A stretch of 64,000 bases of DNA from Streptomyces bauhiniae (GTDB taxonomy: Bacteria; Actinomycetota; Actinomycetes; Streptomycetales; Streptomycetaceae): NCBI RefSeq assembly GCF_004784475.1, contig NZ_SRRT01000005.1:62001-126000 (forward strand), in the 5' to 3' direction. The notes beneath the pieces are model-generated. The model did not search any database, had not been told where the DNA came from, and worked only from the letters and a program-made list of their open reading frames with translations. Numbering within the stretch: position 1 is the first letter of the stretch; each line of letters opens with the position of its first letter. This document shows, in pieces, positions 14,563-23,133 of the stretch. The position numbers were made by a program, and so were the translations under genes.

Positions 14563-14568
14563 TACTCT
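14563..14568 (+). promoter_or_regulatory. TANNNT -10 box of a probable leaderless transcript
   Basis: TACTCT lies 6 nt before the GTG at 14575, with no Shine-Dalgarno. The noncoding gap 14238-14574 also holds the divergent promoter of the surface protein; I see no gene in it. Confidence 0.5.
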
Positions 14569-14574
14569 GGGGCC

Positions 14575-15441
14575 GTGGTCGAGCGAGTCGAAGATCCAGC
14601 GCTGACGGCGTCCCGGCTCACCGGGCGCCGGGTCACGGGCGGCCCGGTGGGGGCGGGATCGCCCGCCGAGGTGACCCTCGAGGACGGCACGACGGTGATG
14701 GTCAAGCACGGCGACGGCCCCGGCGCGGTGCGCGCCGAGGCGGCCGGGCTGCGCTGGCTCGGTGCCGCGCGTGCGGTGCGGGTGCCGGAGGTGCTGGGGC
14801 ACGACGAGTGGTCCCTGGTCAGCGAACGGGTGCCGACCGGCGCCGCCGATCCCGGAGCCGCGACGCGTTTCGGCCGCGCGCTGGCCGCGCTGCACGCCGC
14901 CGGCGCCCCCGCGTTCGGCGCCGCCCCGCCCGACGGGCCCGTGGAGGCGTACATCGGCCGGGCGCCGATGCGGAACGTCCGGGGCGACGACTGGCCCTCG
15001 TGGTACGCCGAGCACCGGGTGCTGCCGTACCTGCGCTCCGCCGTGGACGCGGGGACGGTCCGGCTGGGCGAGGCCGGGGTGATCGAGGCGGTGTGCGAGC
15101 GGCTGCCCGCGCTCGCCGGGCCCGCCGAGCCCCCCGCGCGCCTCCACGGCGACCTGTGGCAGGGCAACGTCCTGTGGGGCGCCGACGGCGAGGTCCGCGT
15201 CATCGATCCGGCCGCGCACGGCGGCCACCGGGAGACCGACCTGGCCATGCTCCGCCTCTTCGGCTGCCCGCACCTGGAACAGGTGCTGGACGGGTACGAG
15301 GAGACGAGCCCCCTCGCCGACGGCTGGCGCGACCGGGTCGGGGCGCATCAGCTCTTCCCGCTGCTGGTGCACGCGGTGCTGTTCGGCCGGGGCTACGCGG
15401 AACAGGCCCTGTCCGCCGCACGCGCCACCTTGGCCGGGTGA
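14575..15441 (+). CDS. Fructosamine kinase family protein
   Basis: 288 residues of the APH/FN3K fold. Seen are the nucleotide-binding N-lobe (AEVTLEDGTTVMVKHGDGPG), the catalytic loop ARLHGDLWQGNVLW and the metal-binding segment VIDPAAHGGHRETDLAML, all FN3K hallmarks. The family phosphorylates ketosamines on glycated proteins or free sugars, leading to deglycation. It is cytoplasmic. It starts at a GTG with a TACTCT box six bases upstream, so it is likely leaderless. Confidence 0.9.
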   Translation: MVERVEDPALTASRLTGRRVTGGPVGAGSPAEVTLEDGTTVMVKHGDGPGAVRAEAAGLRWLGAARAVRVPEVLGHDEWSLVSERVPTGAADPGAATRFGRALAALHAAGAPAFGAAPPDGPVEAYIGRAPMRNVRGDDWPSWYAEHRVLPYLRSAVDAGTVRLGEAGVIEAVCERLPALAGPAEPPARLHGDLWQGNVLWGADGEVRVIDPAAHGGHRETDLAMLRLFGCPHLEQVLDGYEETSPLADGWRDRVGAHQLFPLLVHAVLFGRGYAEQALSAARATLAG

Positions 15442-15575
15442 ACCAGGGTCGCACCGAGGGCCGACGGGGCAGACGAATGTGCGGTGGGGCGCAGCCACCG
15501 CGCCCCGCGCGGCGTCCTTCCTGCTGACCCATCGGTTCACGGTGCCTCCCTCCGGGCTCTGGTCACGGAGTGTGA

Positions 15576-15602
15576 GGAAACCAACCACTCGTTCGATTCG
15601 TA
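15576..15602 (+). promoter_or_regulatory. Possible ECF-sigma promoter before the RiPP precursor
   Basis: GGAAAC (15576-15581), 17 bases, then CGTA (15599-15602), similar to SigE-type ECF promoters (GGAAC...CGTT). It lies 34 bp before the precursor start. Motif matching by eye only. Confidence 0.35.
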
Positions 15603-15635
15603 TAAGGACGTGAAGGACGAAACAGGGGAGAGACC

Positions 15636-15827
15636 ATGCAACCGTTCACGCTCAACTACGCACGGCCTGCCGGGCAGTTGGATGTCACCACTCCGTACGC
15701 GTACGACTCCACGCTGCAGTTGAACGTCCTGCCGGACGGGCGGATCGCCGCGACCGACCACGCGATCCTGCTCACGCTGGGGACGACCACCTCCACGGCG
15801 GGCTCCAAGACGCACTTCGACGACTGA
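15636..15827 (+). CDS. ATP-grasp target RiPP precursor (graspetide type)
   Basis: 63 residues. The leader starts MQPFTLNYARPAGQLDVTTP and has PYAYD and QLNVLPDGR; the C-terminal core reads LGTTTSTAGSKTHFDD. Clustered Thr/Ser followed by terminal acidic residues is what ATP-grasp ester/amide ligases cross-link. The whole pattern matches the 'putative ATP-grasp target RiPP' family known from streptomycetes (SAV_5884-linked). GGGGAGAG lies before the ATG. The maturase begins 16 bp after the stop. The predicted product is a Thr-Asp ester-linked peptide; no protease or exporter gene is adjacent. Confidence 0.88.
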   Translation: MQPFTLNYARPAGQLDVTTPYAYDSTLQLNVLPDGRIAATDHAILLTLGTTTSTAGSKTHFDD

Positions 15828-15843
15828 TCGCGGGCCTTCGACG

Positions 15844-16827
15844 ATGACCGTGCTCATCCTGACCAGTGACGAGGACGTCACGGCCGACATGGTGGTCCTG
15901 CGGCTGGGCGAGGCGGGCGTGCCCGTCGTCCGGTTCGACCCCGCCGACCTCACCAACGGGGTGGCGCTCTCCGGTGAGTACGCCGGGGAGGACTGCGGCG
16001 GGCAGTTGTCCGTCGGCGGACGTCTGGTCGGGATGAGCGGCCTGCGCTCCATCTGGGTGCGCAGGCCGGGCGACGCGGCCGCCCGTGCCGCCCAGCCGTC
16101 CTCCTGGCTGACCCAGGAGTCGGCGCAGGCGCTGTACGGGATGCTGCGGTGCAGCGACGCCCGCTGGATGAACCATCCGGACGCGGCCCGCCGCGCCCGG
16201 CACAAGCCGTGGCAACTGCGGCTCGCCCAGCGCAGCGGGCTGCCGGTGCCGGCCACGCTGATCACCACATTCCCCGACACCGCGCGGGAGTTCGCCGAGC
16301 GGCACCGGGACGTGGTGGTCAAGCCGGTCTCCGGCGCGCATCCGCAGGAGCCGCCGCGCGCGGTGCCGACCAGCCGGGTGGCACCGGGCACCGACTTCAG
16401 CGCGGTGGCCTTCGGGCCGACGCTGCTGCAGCGGCGGGTGGCCAAGCGGGCCGACATCCGGCTGACGGCGGTTGGGGACCGGCTGCTGGCGGCGCGCAAA
16501 CCGGTCGATCCGGATGCCCACCCCGACCATGTGGACGTCCGGTTCGCCCCGTCCGTCTCCCCCTGGCTCGCCGCCGAGGTGCCCCCTCGGGTGGCGGTGT
16601 CGGTCCGCCGCTATCTGAAGAGCGCCGAGCTGGCCTACGGCGCCTTCGACTTCGCGGAGGACGCGGACGGCACCTGGTGGTTCCTGGAGTGCAATCAGTC
16701 GGGCCAGTTCGGTTTCGTGGAGCTGGACACCGGTCAGCCGATCGCGGAGACGATCGCCCACTGGCTGGCCGGAGACGACCGGCCCGTGGAGCCGTATACC
16801 CACGAGAACAGGGACGCCGTGCCCTGA
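15844..16827 (+). CDS. ATP-grasp ribosomal peptide maturase
   Basis: 327 residues. The N-terminal Rossmann-like part starts MTVLILTSDEDVTADMVVLR. The central ATP-grasp segment has DVVVKPVSG and the C-terminal metal-binding region YGAFDFAEDADGTWWFLECN, with QSGQFGFVEL. This is the MvdD/SAV_5884-type ligase that forms ester or amide bonds between side chains of the precursor encoded just upstream. It has a weak ribosome site and probably relies on coupling to the precursor. The O-methyltransferase usually third in this locus type is absent; an oxidoreductase follows instead. Confidence 0.9.
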   Translation: MTVLILTSDEDVTADMVVLRLGEAGVPVVRFDPADLTNGVALSGEYAGEDCGGQLSVGGRLVGMSGLRSIWVRRPGDAAARAAQPSSWLTQESAQALYGMLRCSDARWMNHPDAARRARHKPWQLRLAQRSGLPVPATLITTFPDTAREFAERHRDVVVKPVSGAHPQEPPRAVPTSRVAPGTDFSAVAFGPTLLQRRVAKRADIRLTAVGDRLLAARKPVDPDAHPDHVDVRFAPSVSPWLAAEVPPRVAVSVRRYLKSAELAYGAFDFAEDADGTWWFLECNQSGQFGFVELDTGQPIAETIAHWLAGDDRPVEPYTHENRDAVP

Positions 16828-16862
16828 TGCCGTGGAGCACGGCTGGGAGAAGGGAGCGCTCG

Positions 16863-17750
16863 ATGCGCATCGGACTGCTGGGAACGGGCCCCTGGGCGCG
16901 CGCCGCACACGCACCGGCGCTGGCCGGTCACCCCGGTGTGGAGTTTGCCGGGGTGTGGGGGCGCCGCCCGGAGGCGGCGGCCGCGCTGGCCGGGGAGTAC
17001 GGGGTGCGGGCGTACCCGGACGTGGACGAGCTGCTGGCCGATGTGGAGGCGGTGGCGGTGGCGCTCCCGCCGTCGGTGCAGGCGGAGTTGGCGGTGCGCG
17101 CGGCGCGGGCCGGACGCCATCTGCTGCTGGACAAACCGCTGGCGCTGGGCGTGGCGGAGGCGCGGGCGGTGGCCGAGGCGGCGGAGCGGGCCCAGGTGGC
17201 GTCGGTCGTTTTCTTCACCACCCGGTTCCAGAAGGAGCCGGAGGCGTGGATCGAGGAACAGGCCGCCGAGGCGGGGTGGTTCACGGCGCGGGCGCAGTGG
17301 ATGGGCTCGGTGTTCACCAGCGACAGCCCGTTCGCGGCGTCGCCCTGGCGGCGGGAGAAGGGCGCGCTGTGGGACGTGGGCCCGCACGCCCTGTCGGTGC
17401 TGCTGCCGGTGCTGGGGGACGTACGGCAGGTGCTCGCGGCGGTGCACGGGCCCGCCGACACCGTGCATCTGGTGCTGGACCATGCCACCGGGGCGTCGAG
17501 CACGCTGACGCTGAGTCTGTCGGCGCCGCCCTCGGCGGCCGGGGCCGATGTGGAGCTGCGGGGCGAGTCGGGAGTGGCGCTGCTGCCGAGGAGTTCGGAG
17601 GGCGCGGTGCCCGCGCTGGCCCGTGCCGTGGACGCGCTGGCGGCCGCCGCCCGCACCGGCCGCCGGCACGCCTGCGACGCCGCGTTCGGACTCCGGGTGA
17701 CGGAGATCCTCGCGACGGCACAGGCGCGCCTGAGCGAACCGGTCGACTAG
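16863..17750 (+). CDS. Gfo/Idh/MocA-type oxidoreductase
   Basis: 295 residues. An N-terminal Rossmann fold MRIGLLGTGPWARAAHAPAL is followed by the family motif HLLLDKPLALG (the KP lysine) and DVGPHALSVLLPVLG, the position of the catalytic His. The substrate is probably a sugar, inositol or similar alcohol. It starts 36 bp after the maturase on the same strand, so it may belong to the RiPP operon or merely follow it. The 3' end overlaps the convergent GNAT gene by four bases. Confidence 0.85.
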   Translation: MRIGLLGTGPWARAAHAPALAGHPGVEFAGVWGRRPEAAAALAGEYGVRAYPDVDELLADVEAVAVALPPSVQAELAVRAARAGRHLLLDKPLALGVAEARAVAEAAERAQVASVVFFTTRFQKEPEAWIEEQAAEAGWFTARAQWMGSVFTSDSPFAASPWRREKGALWDVGPHALSVLLPVLGDVRQVLAAVHGPADTVHLVLDHATGASSTLTLSLSAPPSAAGADVELRGESGVALLPRSSEGAVPALARAVDALAAAARTGRRHACDAAFGLRVTEILATAQARLSEPVD

Positions 17751-18652
17751 GCAGCCGGTCCCCTCTCCGCCCAGAAGTTCACGCGCTCCCGTACGACGGG
17801 ATAGCCGGCCGTGGTGAAGTGGGCGGCCATCGGGAAGTTGCCCTGGTCGGTGGCGGCCGCGATGAAGTCGGCGCCCCGGGCGGCGAGGAAGCGGGTGCAG
17901 TCGGCCAGCAGGTCGTAGGCGTAGCCGTGGCCGCGCTGCTCGGGGACCACGCCGATGAAGCCGACGCAGGGCCCGGAGGGGTTGCGGGCCGGTACATGGA
18001 TGCCGACGGTCTCGCCCTCGGGGGTACGGGCGAGACGCCACCACTCGCGGGGCGACGGGCACCAGTGGAAGAAGTCCAGCTCCTCCTGGGCGGCCAGTTC
18101 GACACCGCCCTGCTCGACGGCACGGCGGGCGTGGGCGTCCAGGGTGACGGAGTGGATGCGGCGCAGGGCGTCGAGGAAGACCTCGTCGTCCGGTTCCGGG
18201 GTGAACTTGAGGCGGCCGGGCTGCTCGGGCAGGCCCTGTTCGGGGGTCCAGCGGTAGAGGAAGCGCTCGACGAGGGGCTCGTACCCGGCGAGGCGGGCGG
18301 CGGCGGTGCGGGTGGCGACGGCGGAGGCCAGGGCCGGGTCGTCGCGCCAGCCCGGCGGGAGGTCGAGTTCGAGTTCCGGGGTGGTCCAGGGGGCGGTGCG
18401 CAGCAGTTCGGCGCCCGCGGCCTCCTCGCCCTCGGCCACGTCGAACCAGTTGATCAGCAGCGGGGCGGGGTCCTCGGTGCGGGCCCACCAGGCGGCGCGG
18501 GCGACGGGGCGTCCGTCGCGCAGGGCGACGCGCTGCCAGTCGGGGCGGTGGTGGGTGGTGCGGTGCCGCTCGCTCAGGCCGAGCGGGTCGGGCAGGTCGT
18601 GGAACAGATGGGCACTGCTCGGGTCGAGCGTGCGGATGACCGGTGCGGTCAA
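17747..18652 (-). CDS. GNAT-family acetyltransferase
   Basis: 301 residues from the TTG at 18652, chosen because GGAGG lies five bases upstream; a longer frame to 18796 would overlap a leader ORF. The C-terminal half has the acetyl-CoA loop VGFIGVVPEQRGHGYAYDLL (Q/RxxGxG/A as EQRGHGYA). The N-terminal half looks like a diverged first GNAT domain with HRRPDWQ-like features. The substrate is unknown. A short leader ORF precedes it. Confidence 0.8.
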   Translation of the reverse strand: MTAPVIRTLDPSSAHLFHDLPDPLGLSERHRTTHHRPDWQRVALRDGRPVARAAWWARTEDPAPLLINWFDVAEGEEAAGAELLRTAPWTTPELELDLPPGWRDDPALASAVATRTAAARLAGYEPLVERFLYRWTPEQGLPEQPGRLKFTPEPDDEVFLDALRRIHSVTLDAHARRAVEQGGVELAAQEELDFFHWCPSPREWWRLARTPEGETVGIHVPARNPSGPCVGFIGVVPEQRGHGYAYDLLADCTRFLAARGADFIAAATDQGNFPMAAHFTTAGYPVVRERVNFWAERGPAA

Positions 18653-18699
18653 GGTGTCCTCCGGGAGATGTGCCTGCGGTGGCGGCGCTCCCGGTCCGG

Positions 18700-18756
18700 T
18701 CAGGGGCACACCCGGATGACGGAGTGGAGGGAGCGCGCGTGCTGGGTGATGTACAT
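18700..18756 (-). CDS. Leader ORF (18 aa) upstream of the GNAT gene
   Basis: ATG 18756 is preceded by GGAAGGAGGCGAGCGTC, a strong ribosome site, and encodes MYITQHARSLHSVIRVCP, ending 47 bp before the GNAT start. Short leader peptides ending in an RVC-like run precede several streptomycete genes, where they act in attenuation. Whether this one does is inference; the ribosome site is far better than chance. Confidence 0.5.
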   Translation of the reverse strand: MYITQHARSLHSVIRVCP

Positions 18757-18867
18757 GACGCTCGCCTCCTTCCCGGTCCGTCTCGGGCGTGCTCACGCCA
18801 CAGTAGGGGGACGTCCGCGCGGGCGTCCAGGGGTTTTACGGGGCGGGCGGCGGGGGCGGGCGCGGCG

Positions 18868-18873
18868 TAGCGT
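18868..18873 (+). promoter_or_regulatory. TANNNT -10 box of a probable leaderless transcript
   Basis: TAGCGT lies exactly 6 nt before the GTG at 18880, with no Shine-Dalgarno. Confidence 0.5.
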
Positions 18874-18879
18874 GGGCGT

Positions 18880-19986
18880 GTGAGATCGCTGCGTGGCTGG
18901 TCACCGGGCCGAACGCGGGAGCGGCGCGGCTGGCTGCGGGGTGCTCCCCCGCCGCTGTGGGTGCGGGTGCTTCCGGTGCTGCTGCTGATCGCGGTCACGC
19001 TGGCCACCCTCGTCACTCCGCACGCGAGCGATCTGGGTTTCCTGCTCGGCGCGATCCCGCCGCTGGCGGTCCTGTCGTACGGGCCGCTGGCCACGGCGGG
19101 GCTCGGCGTACTGGTGATCGTGTCGCTGCTGCTGCCGGTGACGCATCTCGACCGGCCGGGCGACACCGACCTGCTGACCATCGCCTTCGTGGCCCTGCTG
19201 AGCGTGTTCGTGTCCTATGTACGCAGCCACCGGGACGCCCAGTTGGACACCGAGCGGGAGATCGGCGAGGCGGTGCAGCGGGCGGTGATGCCGCCGCTGC
19301 CGGAGCGCGTCGGGGACTTGCGGTGCGTGGGGTTCAGCCGGGCCGCGCAGGACGGGACGCTGCTGGGCGGGGACTTCTTCGACGTCCGGGACGGCCCCTA
19401 CGGGGTGCGGGCGGTGATGGGGGACGTACAGGGGCACGGGCTGTCGGCGGTGCGGACGGTGGTGGCGCTGCTGGGCGCGTTCCGCGAGGCGGCGCTGGAC
19501 CAGCGGGCGCTGGAGGCGGTGGCCGCCCGGATGGACCGCAGGCTGGTGGTGGACTCCTCCGGGGTCCGGCACGCGGAGCTGTTCGCCACGGCGGTGCTGC
19601 TGGAGTTCTCCGCCGACACCCGCACGGTACGGGTGGTGACCTGCGGGCATCCGCCGCCGGTACTGCTGCGCGCGGGAGGGGCGCGGGAGCTGCCGGTCGC
19701 GCCGGGACCGCCGCTGGGCATCGGCCTCCTCGGGGTCGAGCCGCCGAAGGAGGTCACGGTGACGCTGGACCCGGGCGACCGCCTGCTGATCGCCACCGAC
19801 GGCCTGTGGGAGGCGCGGGACACCTCCGGCCGCTTCTACCCCCTGCCCGAGCGCCTGGCCGCCCTCGCGAACACCGGCACGGCCGCGCTCCCGGACGCCC
19901 TCTGGGAGGACGTACGCCACCTCGGCCACCGCGTGGACGACGACGCGAGCGTGCTGGTCCTGGCCCCGGCGTCGTCGCCCCGCTGA
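18880..19986 (+). CDS. Membrane-bound SpoIIE/PP2C-type phosphatase
   Basis: 368 residues. Three or four membrane helices occupy residues 25-115 (VLPVLLLIAVTLATLVTP, AIPPLAVLSYGPLATAGL, LLTIAFVALLSVFVSYV). The cytoplasmic phosphatase has GGDFFDV, MGDVQGHG, CGHPPPVLL and LIATDGLWEAR with DDDASVL, so all metal ligands are present. Membrane-anchored streptomycete PP2Cs of this size act on anti-sigma antagonists or serine-phosphorylated proteins. No sensor domain other than the membrane part is seen. The start GTG appears leaderless. Confidence 0.9.
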   Translation: MRSLRGWSPGRTRERRGWLRGAPPPLWVRVLPVLLLIAVTLATLVTPHASDLGFLLGAIPPLAVLSYGPLATAGLGVLVIVSLLLPVTHLDRPGDTDLLTIAFVALLSVFVSYVRSHRDAQLDTEREIGEAVQRAVMPPLPERVGDLRCVGFSRAAQDGTLLGGDFFDVRDGPYGVRAVMGDVQGHGLSAVRTVVALLGAFREAALDQRALEAVAARMDRRLVVDSSGVRHAELFATAVLLEFSADTRTVRVVTCGHPPPVLLRAGGARELPVAPGPPLGIGLLGVEPPKEVTVTLDPGDRLLIATDGLWEARDTSGRFYPLPERLAALANTGTAALPDALWEDVRHLGHRVDDDASVLVLAPASSPR

Positions 19987-20100
19987 TTCCCGGCGCTCAC
20001 CCGAACGGCCGACGGGCGGGGCGGAAGAAGCGCTCCTATGCTGAGAGCCCAGGGCGTCAGCCCCGCCGCAGCTCCGGCTCTCATGTGCTTGGAGTCAGCC

Positions 20101-21327
20101 ATGCCCCGTTCCCCAGCACGCCTGCGCCGGAGGCTCGCCACCGCGGCCGCGCTCGGCGCACTCGTCGTCCCGCTCACCGCGGCCCCCTCTCTGGCGGCGC
20201 CGCCCGCCGCGCCCTCCCCCTCCCCCACGGGCCCCGACATACAGGCCCTCACCCCCGAGGTGAACCGGCAGATCGACGACGCCGTACAGCGGGTGATGCG
20301 CGAGGCGAACGTCCCCGGTGTCACGGTCGGGATCTGGACGCCCGACAAGGGGAACTACGTCCGCTCCTTCGGTGTCGCCGACAAGAGCAGCAAGCGCCCG
20401 ATGTCCCCGGATCTCTACATGCGGATCGGCAGCGAGACCAAGACGTTCACCGTCACCGCGCTGCTGCAACTGGTCGACCAAGGCAAGGTGGACCTCGACG
20501 ACCCCATCGGCCGGTACATCGCCGACGTACCGAACGGCGACAAGATCACGCTGCGCCAGCTCGCCGACATGCGCAGCGGGCTGTTCAACTACTCCCAGGA
20601 CCCGGACTTCTTCAAGGCGCTCACCTCGGACCCGCAACGCTCCTTCACCCCGCAGCAGTTGCTGGACTACGCCTTCAAGCACCCGGTGCAGTTCGAGCCG
20701 GGCACCAAGTTCGAGTACTCCAACACCAACCTCATCCTGCTGGGCCTGGTCGTGGAGCAGCAGAGCGGGCAGGGGCTCGGGGACTACATCCAGCAGCACG
20801 TGCTGGACCCGGCCGGGATGAAGCACACCTCGTTCCCCGAAGGCACCGAGTTCCCGAAGCCGCACGCGCAGGGGTACACCGACCAGACGGCGGACGGGAA
20901 GATCGCGGAGACGGCCGGCTGGAACCCGTCCTGGGGCTGGGCGGCCGGCGCGATGGTCTCCAACCTGGAGGACATGCGGGTGTGGTCCCGGACGGTGGCC
21001 ACCGGGCGGTTCCCGGACGGCGAGCGGATGATCACCCCCGCCACCCAGCGCCAGCGCCTGCTCACCCCGCCCACCGGCTACCCCGACGCGGGCTACGGCC
21101 TGGGCATCTTCAATGTGCACGGCTGGATCGGCCACAACGGCTCACTGCCCGGGTACGAGTCGCTGACGGTGTATCTGCCCTCGGCGAGCACCTCGCTGGT
21201 GGTGCTGCTGAACACCGACATCTCGCACAACGGCCAGGAGCCGAGCACCCTGTTCGGGCAGGCCGTCACCAAGGTCATCTCCCCCGGCCACGTCTACGAC
21301 CTGCCCGCGCAGAACACCCAGCACTGA
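20101..21327 (+). CDS. Secreted serine hydrolase (beta-lactamase / DD-peptidase fold)
   Basis: 408 residues. A Sec signal (MPRSPARLRRRLATAAALGA... cleavage near SLA-APP) precedes the domain. Catalytic motifs are SETK (Ser-x-x-Lys, in GSETKTFTVTALL), YSNTN (Tyr-x-Asn) and HNGSLPGY (HxG). It belongs with class C beta-lactamase-like proteins and R61-type DD-carboxypeptidases. The ATG at 20101 follows GGAG; upstream in-frame ATGs lie outside a sensible signal. It probably acts on peptidoglycan stem peptides or esters outside the cell. Confidence 0.9.
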   Translation: MPRSPARLRRRLATAAALGALVVPLTAAPSLAAPPAAPSPSPTGPDIQALTPEVNRQIDDAVQRVMREANVPGVTVGIWTPDKGNYVRSFGVADKSSKRPMSPDLYMRIGSETKTFTVTALLQLVDQGKVDLDDPIGRYIADVPNGDKITLRQLADMRSGLFNYSQDPDFFKALTSDPQRSFTPQQLLDYAFKHPVQFEPGTKFEYSNTNLILLGLVVEQQSGQGLGDYIQQHVLDPAGMKHTSFPEGTEFPKPHAQGYTDQTADGKIAETAGWNPSWGWAAGAMVSNLEDMRVWSRTVATGRFPDGERMITPATQRQRLLTPPTGYPDAGYGLGIFNVHGWIGHNGSLPGYESLTVYLPSASTSLVVLLNTDISHNGQEPSTLFGQAVTKVISPGHVYDLPAQNTQH

Positions 21328-21362
21328 GCCCGCTCACGCGGCCGGTGCGCGGGCATGCGAGA

Positions 21363-21397
21363 GGGGTACGACCGGTCCCCCGCTCCGGTCGTACCCC
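21363..21397. terminator. Bidirectional 13-bp hairpin
   Basis: GGGGTACGACCGG and CCGGTCGTACCCC pair perfectly around a 9-nt loop between two convergent genes. Confidence 0.8.
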
Positions 21398-21472
21398 CGC
21401 TGGACTGCCGAACTTAACCGCGGGGCCCGGCGGTGGCCATCGCAGCGGTGCCCGGTCGGCGCCGGTGAGCAC

Positions 21473-23011
21473 TCAGCCGTGCACAGGTGCGTCCGCTTGG
21501 TCCCCGTTCGCGGCTGCCTCGGGGGCCGCGAGGGTGCCGTCCGCGAGATGGGCGAGGACCACCTCGTACAGGTCGCTGCCGCCCGCGAGGAGCTGGCGTT
21601 CCAGGACGGGTTCGGCGGCGCGGACGTGTTCGCGGACCGTCTGGGCGTGCACGCCCCGCTGTTTCGCGGCGCGTTCGGCGTTGGCGCCGGCCGCGATCCA
21701 GGCGCTCAGGGTGGCGCGCAGGTCGCGTCCGTCGCCGTCCAGCCGGCCGAGCAGGTCGCGGGCCCAGTCGCGCAGGGCGGCGGAGTCGAGCAGGTCGGTG
21801 AAGCGGGGGCCGGTGTGCGGGGTGGTGCCGGGGGCGTAGGGGCCGTGTGCCGCCTCGGTGAGCAGGGCGAGGCGGACGGCGGTGCGGGTGGTGAGGTCGG
21901 TCAGGTCGGTGTCGAGGAGGGTCTGCAGCCGGTCCATGCGGGCGCGGACGGTGTTGCGGCTGACGCCGAGCACCTTGGCGGCGCTGACCGCGGTGAAGTC
22001 CAGGCCCAGCCGGGTGGTGGCCAGCAGCTCGGCGCGGGTGTGGTGGGGCAGGGTGTCCAGCGGGCGCAGCGTCCGGGCGGACCAGGTGCGCAGCGCGGCC
22101 GGGTCCAGCAGGCGTTCGGGGTGGGTGCGTTCGGCGTAGACGGCGCTGCGGCCGGGGCTGAACCGGGCGACGGCGAGGGCGCTGACGGCCTGGCCGTAGG
22201 CGGTGGCGGTCCGGGCGAGGCGCTGGTGGAGGCTGCCGCCGAGGTAGGTGTCCGGACGGTCGGCGACGAGGGTGCGCAGCCGCTCCCCCGGCGCGGAGGC
22301 GGGGCTGACGACGATGACATGGCCGTCCATGGCGGGGCAGCGCACGACCAGCGCGCGGCCCTCGGTGACGTCGGCGCACTCCTCGGCGAGGGCGTCGCGT
22401 CCGGCGGGCGTGCCCTCGACGACATAGACGCGGGCGGTGTCCTGTTCGAGCAGGCCGGGCCAGAGTCCGGCGGCGACGCGGCGGGCGGAGACCACGTCCT
22501 CCACCATGAGCAGTTGCAGGATGGCCAGGCGCAGATCGGCGGAGGCGCGGCGCAACCGGCGTGCGGAGCGGGCGAGTTCGCCCTCCCGGAGCAGCAGGCC
22601 GAGGACGCCCGCGGTGCGGTGGACGATCTCGGCGGCGCGCCGGTCGAAGGGCTCGGGCCGGGCCACGGTGAGCACGGCACCGGCCGCGCGGCCCGGTCCG
22701 GGGTGGCGGATGCCGACCAGGTGGACATGGCGTCCGCCGTCCTCCAGGGCGGCGGCGGAGATCCGTCCGGTGGCCACGTCGGCGCGGACGGCCGTGTCGG
22801 CGGGGAGGCGGTCGCCGGCGAGGAGCCGGCCGTCGGCGTCCTCGAGTCCTGCGGTGGCGTGGACGGTGCGGGCGAGCCAGGCGATGACCCGGCGCGGGTG
22901 CCGTACGGCGGGCCGCAACTGGTCGAGCAGCTCTTCCGCCCAGGTGGCGGCGGTGTCGTACGGCGGTGGGGCGTGGGTGCCCTCGCCGGCTCGGGCGGCC
23001 ACGTCGTGCAC
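21473..23011 (-). CDS. PucR/CdaR-type helix-turn-helix regulator
   Basis: About 512 residues from GTG 23011. An N-terminal GAF-like sensory region is followed by a GGDEF-derived central part (ADRPDTYLGGSLHQRLARTA) and a C-terminal HTH of the PucR kind, FTAVSAAKVLGVSRNTVRAR. A second HTH-like segment (AERAAKQRGVHAQTVREHV) ends the protein. An open frame extends to 23125 but crosses a large hairpin, so the inner start is preferred. Such proteins regulate metabolism or morphology; the target is unknown. Confidence 0.75.
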   Translation of the reverse strand: MHDVAARAGEGTHAPPPYDTAATWAEELLDQLRPAVRHPRRVIAWLARTVHATAGLEDADGRLLAGDRLPADTAVRADVATGRISAAALEDGGRHVHLVGIRHPGPGRAAGAVLTVARPEPFDRRAAEIVHRTAGVLGLLLREGELARSARRLRRASADLRLAILQLLMVEDVVSARRVAAGLWPGLLEQDTARVYVVEGTPAGRDALAEECADVTEGRALVVRCPAMDGHVIVVSPASAPGERLRTLVADRPDTYLGGSLHQRLARTATAYGQAVSALAVARFSPGRSAVYAERTHPERLLDPAALRTWSARTLRPLDTLPHHTRAELLATTRLGLDFTAVSAAKVLGVSRNTVRARMDRLQTLLDTDLTDLTTRTAVRLALLTEAAHGPYAPGTTPHTGPRFTDLLDSAALRDWARDLLGRLDGDGRDLRATLSAWIAAGANAERAAKQRGVHAQTVREHVRAAEPVLERQLLAGGSDLYEVVLAHLADGTLAAPEAAANGDQADAPVHG

Positions 23012-23094
23012 CTCGTCCCGTCTCGGCCTCGACGTTCGACGGCCGACGTTACCCGACACCTCCGCCGCGCGTCTCCGGGTGAACGCGGACAAAG

Positions 23095-23133
23095 CTCCGC
23101 CGGTGGCCTGGGGGGCGTTGGCCACCGGCGGAG
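23095..23133. other. Perfect 14-bp hairpin between divergent genes, near a nine-G run
   Basis: CTCCGCCGGTGGCC (23095-23108) and GGCCACCGGCGGAG (23120-23133) pair without mismatch. Nine consecutive G follow at 23152-23160. Both lie between the PucR-type gene and the YciO-like gene, where neither needs a terminator. Confidence 0.65.

Noticed and set aside
15636..15827. Lanthipeptide or lasso precursor
   Set aside because: There is no LanM/LanB or lasso cyclase nearby, and the core has no cysteine; the next gene is an ATP-grasp ligase.
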